From positions 1-15,825 of the forward strand of contig DAOOVG010000053.1 of NCBI GenBank assembly GCA_035369865.1: 15,825 nt of DNA, written 5' to 3'. Below the pieces are notes generated by a model, which saw only the letters and a list, made by a program, of their open reading frames with translations, ran no database searches and was not told the DNA's origin. Positions 14,241 to 15,825 of the stretch are shown here, piece after piece; within the stretch, counting starts at the first letter, position 1, and each line of letters begins with the position of its first letter. This DNA comes from MVYY01 sp035369865. Its GTDB lineage: Bacteria; Bacteroidota; Bacteroidia; Bacteroidales; Paludibacteraceae. The translations under genes were made by a program, and so were the position numbers.

Positions 14241-15467
14241 ATGACCAAAATAAAAGTAAATCAACCTATTGTTGAATTAGATGGCGATGAAATGGCCAGA
14301 GTAATGTGGAAAATGATTAAGGAACAGCTCATTTTTCCTTATCTCGACTTAAATATTCAATATTATGATTTAAGTATTGAAAATCGTAATGCTACAGACG
14401 ATCAGGTAACTATTGATGCAGCTTATGCTATAAAAAAATATAATGTGGGTATTAAATGTGCTACCATAACGCCCGACGAAGCACGAGTCAAAGAGTTTGG
14501 ATTAAAGAAAATGTGGAAATCACCGAATGGAACGATTCGAAACATTTTAGGTGGAACAGTTTTCCGTGAACCTATTATTTGTTCCAATGTTCCTCGTTTG
14601 GTTCCAAACTGGGAAAAACCGATTATCATTGGACGTCATGCTTTTGGTGATCAGTATAAAGCTACCGATTTTGTCACCAAAGGCAAAGGAAAACTAAAGG
14701 TAAGTTTTACCAATGAAAATGGCGAAACGCAAGAATGGGAAGTTTATGATTTCAAGGGTGATGGTGTAGCATTAACCATGTATAACACCGATGAGTCTAT
14801 TTATGGATTTGCTCGTGCTTGTTTTCAAGCGGCTCTCGAAAAAAAATTACCTCTTTACTTTTCTACTAAAAATACCATTTTAAAAGCTTATGATGGACGG
14901 TTTAAGGATATTTTTCAAGAAGTATATAACACTGAATTTAAAGACAAATTTCAGGAAATTGGTATCACTTACGAACATCGATTGATTGATGACATGGTAG
15001 CTTCGGTATTAAAATGGAAAGGTGATTTCATTTGGGCTTGTAAAAATTATGATGGAGATGTTCAGTCTGATGCAATTGCTCAGGGATTTGGTTCATTGGG
15101 ATTAATGTCTTCTTATTTGTTGACACCCGATGGTAAAACTATGGAAGCTGAAGCAGCTCACGGCACTGTTACGCGACATTTCAGGCTTTACCAGCAAGGA
15201 AAAGAAACTTCTACCAATCCAATCGCTTCTATTTTTGCCTGGACACGTGGCTTATCACATCGTGGCAAATTAGATAGCAATCAGAAATTAATAGATTTTT
15301 GTCATATACTGGAACAGGTTTGTATTGAGACAGTAGAATCAGGCAAAATGACCAAAGACTTGGCATTATTGGTTTATGGTGAGAAAATCACCCGACAAGA
15401 CTATTTATCTACCGAAGAATTTTTCTCTGCTTTGAAAGAAAATTTAGCTAAAAAATTTTCTAATTGA
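14241..15467 (+). CDS. icd: NADP-dependent isocitrate dehydrogenase, eukaryotic-type homodimer
   Basis: Oxidatively decarboxylates isocitrate to 2-oxoglutarate, producing NADPH. At 408 residues it belongs to the type II IDH group that includes human IDH1 rather than E. coli Icd. The alignment with IDH1 is nearly gap-free over much of its length: SPNGTIRN (94-101) with Ser94 and Arg100, FREP with Arg109, GRHAFGDQY (131-139) with Arg132 and Tyr139, and STKNTILK (208-215). The metal-binding acids are in RLIDDMVA (247-254) and YDGDVQSD (270-277). HGTVTRHFR (307-315) with Arg312-His313 is the NADP-selecting motif. It is the last gene of the operon, 27 bases after gltA, and is followed by a terminator-like fold. 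Confidence 0.95.
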   Translation: MTKIKVNQPIVELDGDEMARVMWKMIKEQLIFPYLDLNIQYYDLSIENRNATDDQVTIDAAYAIKKYNVGIKCATITPDEARVKEFGLKKMWKSPNGTIRNILGGTVFREPIICSNVPRLVPNWEKPIIIGRHAFGDQYKATDFVTKGKGKLKVSFTNENGETQEWEVYDFKGDGVALTMYNTDESIYGFARACFQAALEKKLPLYFSTKNTILKAYDGRFKDIFQEVYNTEFKDKFQEIGITYEHRLIDDMVASVLKWKGDFIWACKNYDGDVQSDAIAQGFGSLGLMSSYLLTPDGKTMEAEAAHGTVTRHFRLYQQGKETSTNPIASIFAWTRGLSHRGKLDSNQKLIDFCHILEQVCIETVESGKMTKDLALLVYGEKITRQDYLSTEEFFSALKENLAKKFSN

Positions 15468-15474
15468 AAAAAGT

Positions 15475-15535
15475 ATTCTAAAAACCCTTCTGCTGTGGAA
15501 CGACAGCATCAGTTAGGCATATGATTTTTTAGAAT
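15475..15535 (+). terminator. Terminator-like fold after icd
   Basis: ATTCTAAAAA (15475-15484) can pair with TTTTTAGAAT (15526-15535), and a smaller hairpin TGCTGT (15491-15496) with ACAGCA (15503-15508) sits inside. The T-run lies in the distal arm, as in many AT-rich terminators. It starts 8 bases after the icd stop, so it is in the right place to end the operon. Confidence 0.4.
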
Positions 15536-15541
15536 TAATTC

Positions 15542-15736
15542 TTATAATATGATTTTAAACATTTTATCTGTCGCCTTTACCATGTAGATATTGCCAGCAC
15601 GAACATGGATTTTTGAAATATTGGCTGTCGTTTTTATGGACTTAAGTATGTTCCTGTTATATTGTAAACAGAAATATTAAGATTTGTATCAAGACATTTT
15701 ACACCAAGTTGTTTCCTAATATAAAAAAATAATATT
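15542..15736 (-). pseudogene. Remnant of a T9SS type A C-terminal sorting domain
   Basis: On the minus strand one frame reads LNISVYNITG (ending near 15652), and after a frameshift a second frame reads LKSIKTTANISKI, then AGNIYMVKATDKMFKIIL and a TAA at 15542-15544. This order, a VYNITG strand, a Lys-rich strand, then xGxYxVK and a basic, hydrophobic end at the stop, is the pattern of T9SS type A sorting tails found at the ends of secreted or cell-surface proteins of Bacteroidota. The frame is blocked upstream by a stop near 15737, and a plus-strand promoter and gene start replace the expected body of the protein. It is therefore a fossil tail rather than a gene. Recognition is by eye; a sequencing frameshift would not explain the missing upstream part. 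Confidence 0.55.
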
Positions 15737-15744
15737 TATTTTTG
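15737..15744 (+). promoter_or_regulatory. Bacteroidota -7 promoter box for the partial gene at the right edge
   Basis: TATTTTTG matches TAnnTTTG, 22 bases before the ATG at 15767. The spacing is like that of the acn promoter box in this window. No clear -33 element is seen. Confidence 0.4.
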
Positions 15745-15766
15745 CTCAAAAAAATAAACAAACGAC

Positions 15767-15825
15767 ATGAGCAAAACAGCAAAGATTAAACTGTATTTAA
15801 CAAGTGAAGAAATTCTTTTGAAGAT
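15767..15825 (+). CDS. 5' end of an unidentified gene, truncated by the window
   Basis: An ATG at 15767 opens a frame reading MSKTAKIKLYLTSEEILLK to the window edge. The start is supported by the promoter box just upstream and by the frame staying open. Nineteen residues, basic at the N terminus with no signal peptide, are not enough to assign a family. Confidence 0.45.
   Translation, partial: MSKTAKIKLYLTSEEILLK

Noticed and set aside
15499..15632. Inverted repeat AACGACAGC (15499-15507) with GCTGTCGTT (15624-15632)
   Set aside because: Nine bases with about 116 bases between them can occur by chance, and the right arm lies within the T9SS-tail remnant.

Overview
The window looks like a chromosomal segment of a low-GC member of the Bacteroidota. 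Four lines of evidence support this. The two-component pair closely resembles Bacteroides RprX/RprY. Several gene starts are preceded by the Bacteroidota -7 promoter box TAnnTTTG and lack clear Shine-Dalgarno sequences. The central-metabolism enzymes are of types common in that phylum. A decayed reading frame near the right end has the look of a type IX secretion (T9SS) C-terminal sorting tail. I cannot name a genus from the sequence.

Layout, left to right. Positions 1-831 hold no intact gene. They contain a decayed IS256/mutator-type transposase fragment on the minus strand, a bidirectional terminator-like hairpin, and AT-rich DNA leading to a promoter. Positions 832-3083 (+) encode an RprX-like histidine kinase and an RprY-like response regulator that overlap by 4 bases; a strong hairpin follows. 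Positions 3229-8999 (-) encode TamB and a TamA/BamA-type Omp85 protein, also essentially overlapping (tamA upstream, tamB downstream). Positions 9000-9743 are non-coding. They hold a GC-richer palindrome, an inverted copy (about 125 bp) of the IS end seen at the far left, and tandem hairpins, one of which looks like the terminator of mgsA (9744-10220, -). Divergent from mgsA is an acn-gltA-icd operon (10509-15467, +). The last 350 bases hold a terminator-like fold, the T9SS-tail remnant (-), a promoter, and the first codons of an unidentified gene that runs off the window.

How the genes work together. RprXY-like systems sense envelope or redox stress, and TamAB builds or maintains the outer membrane, so the left half reads as an envelope block; a regulatory link between the two pairs is only inferred from proximity. 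Aconitase, citrate synthase and NADP-dependent isocitrate dehydrogenase together convert oxaloacetate plus acetyl-CoA to 2-oxoglutarate, the oxidative arm of the TCA cycle that supplies glutamate and NADPH. Methylglyoxal synthase, which drains dihydroxyacetone phosphate, is transcribed away from it out of the same intergenic region.

I did not find a convincing new biological system. The most interesting points are the inverted pair of IS ends bracketing the rprXY-tamAB block, the T9SS-tail fossil, and the structured non-coding region at 9170-9660.
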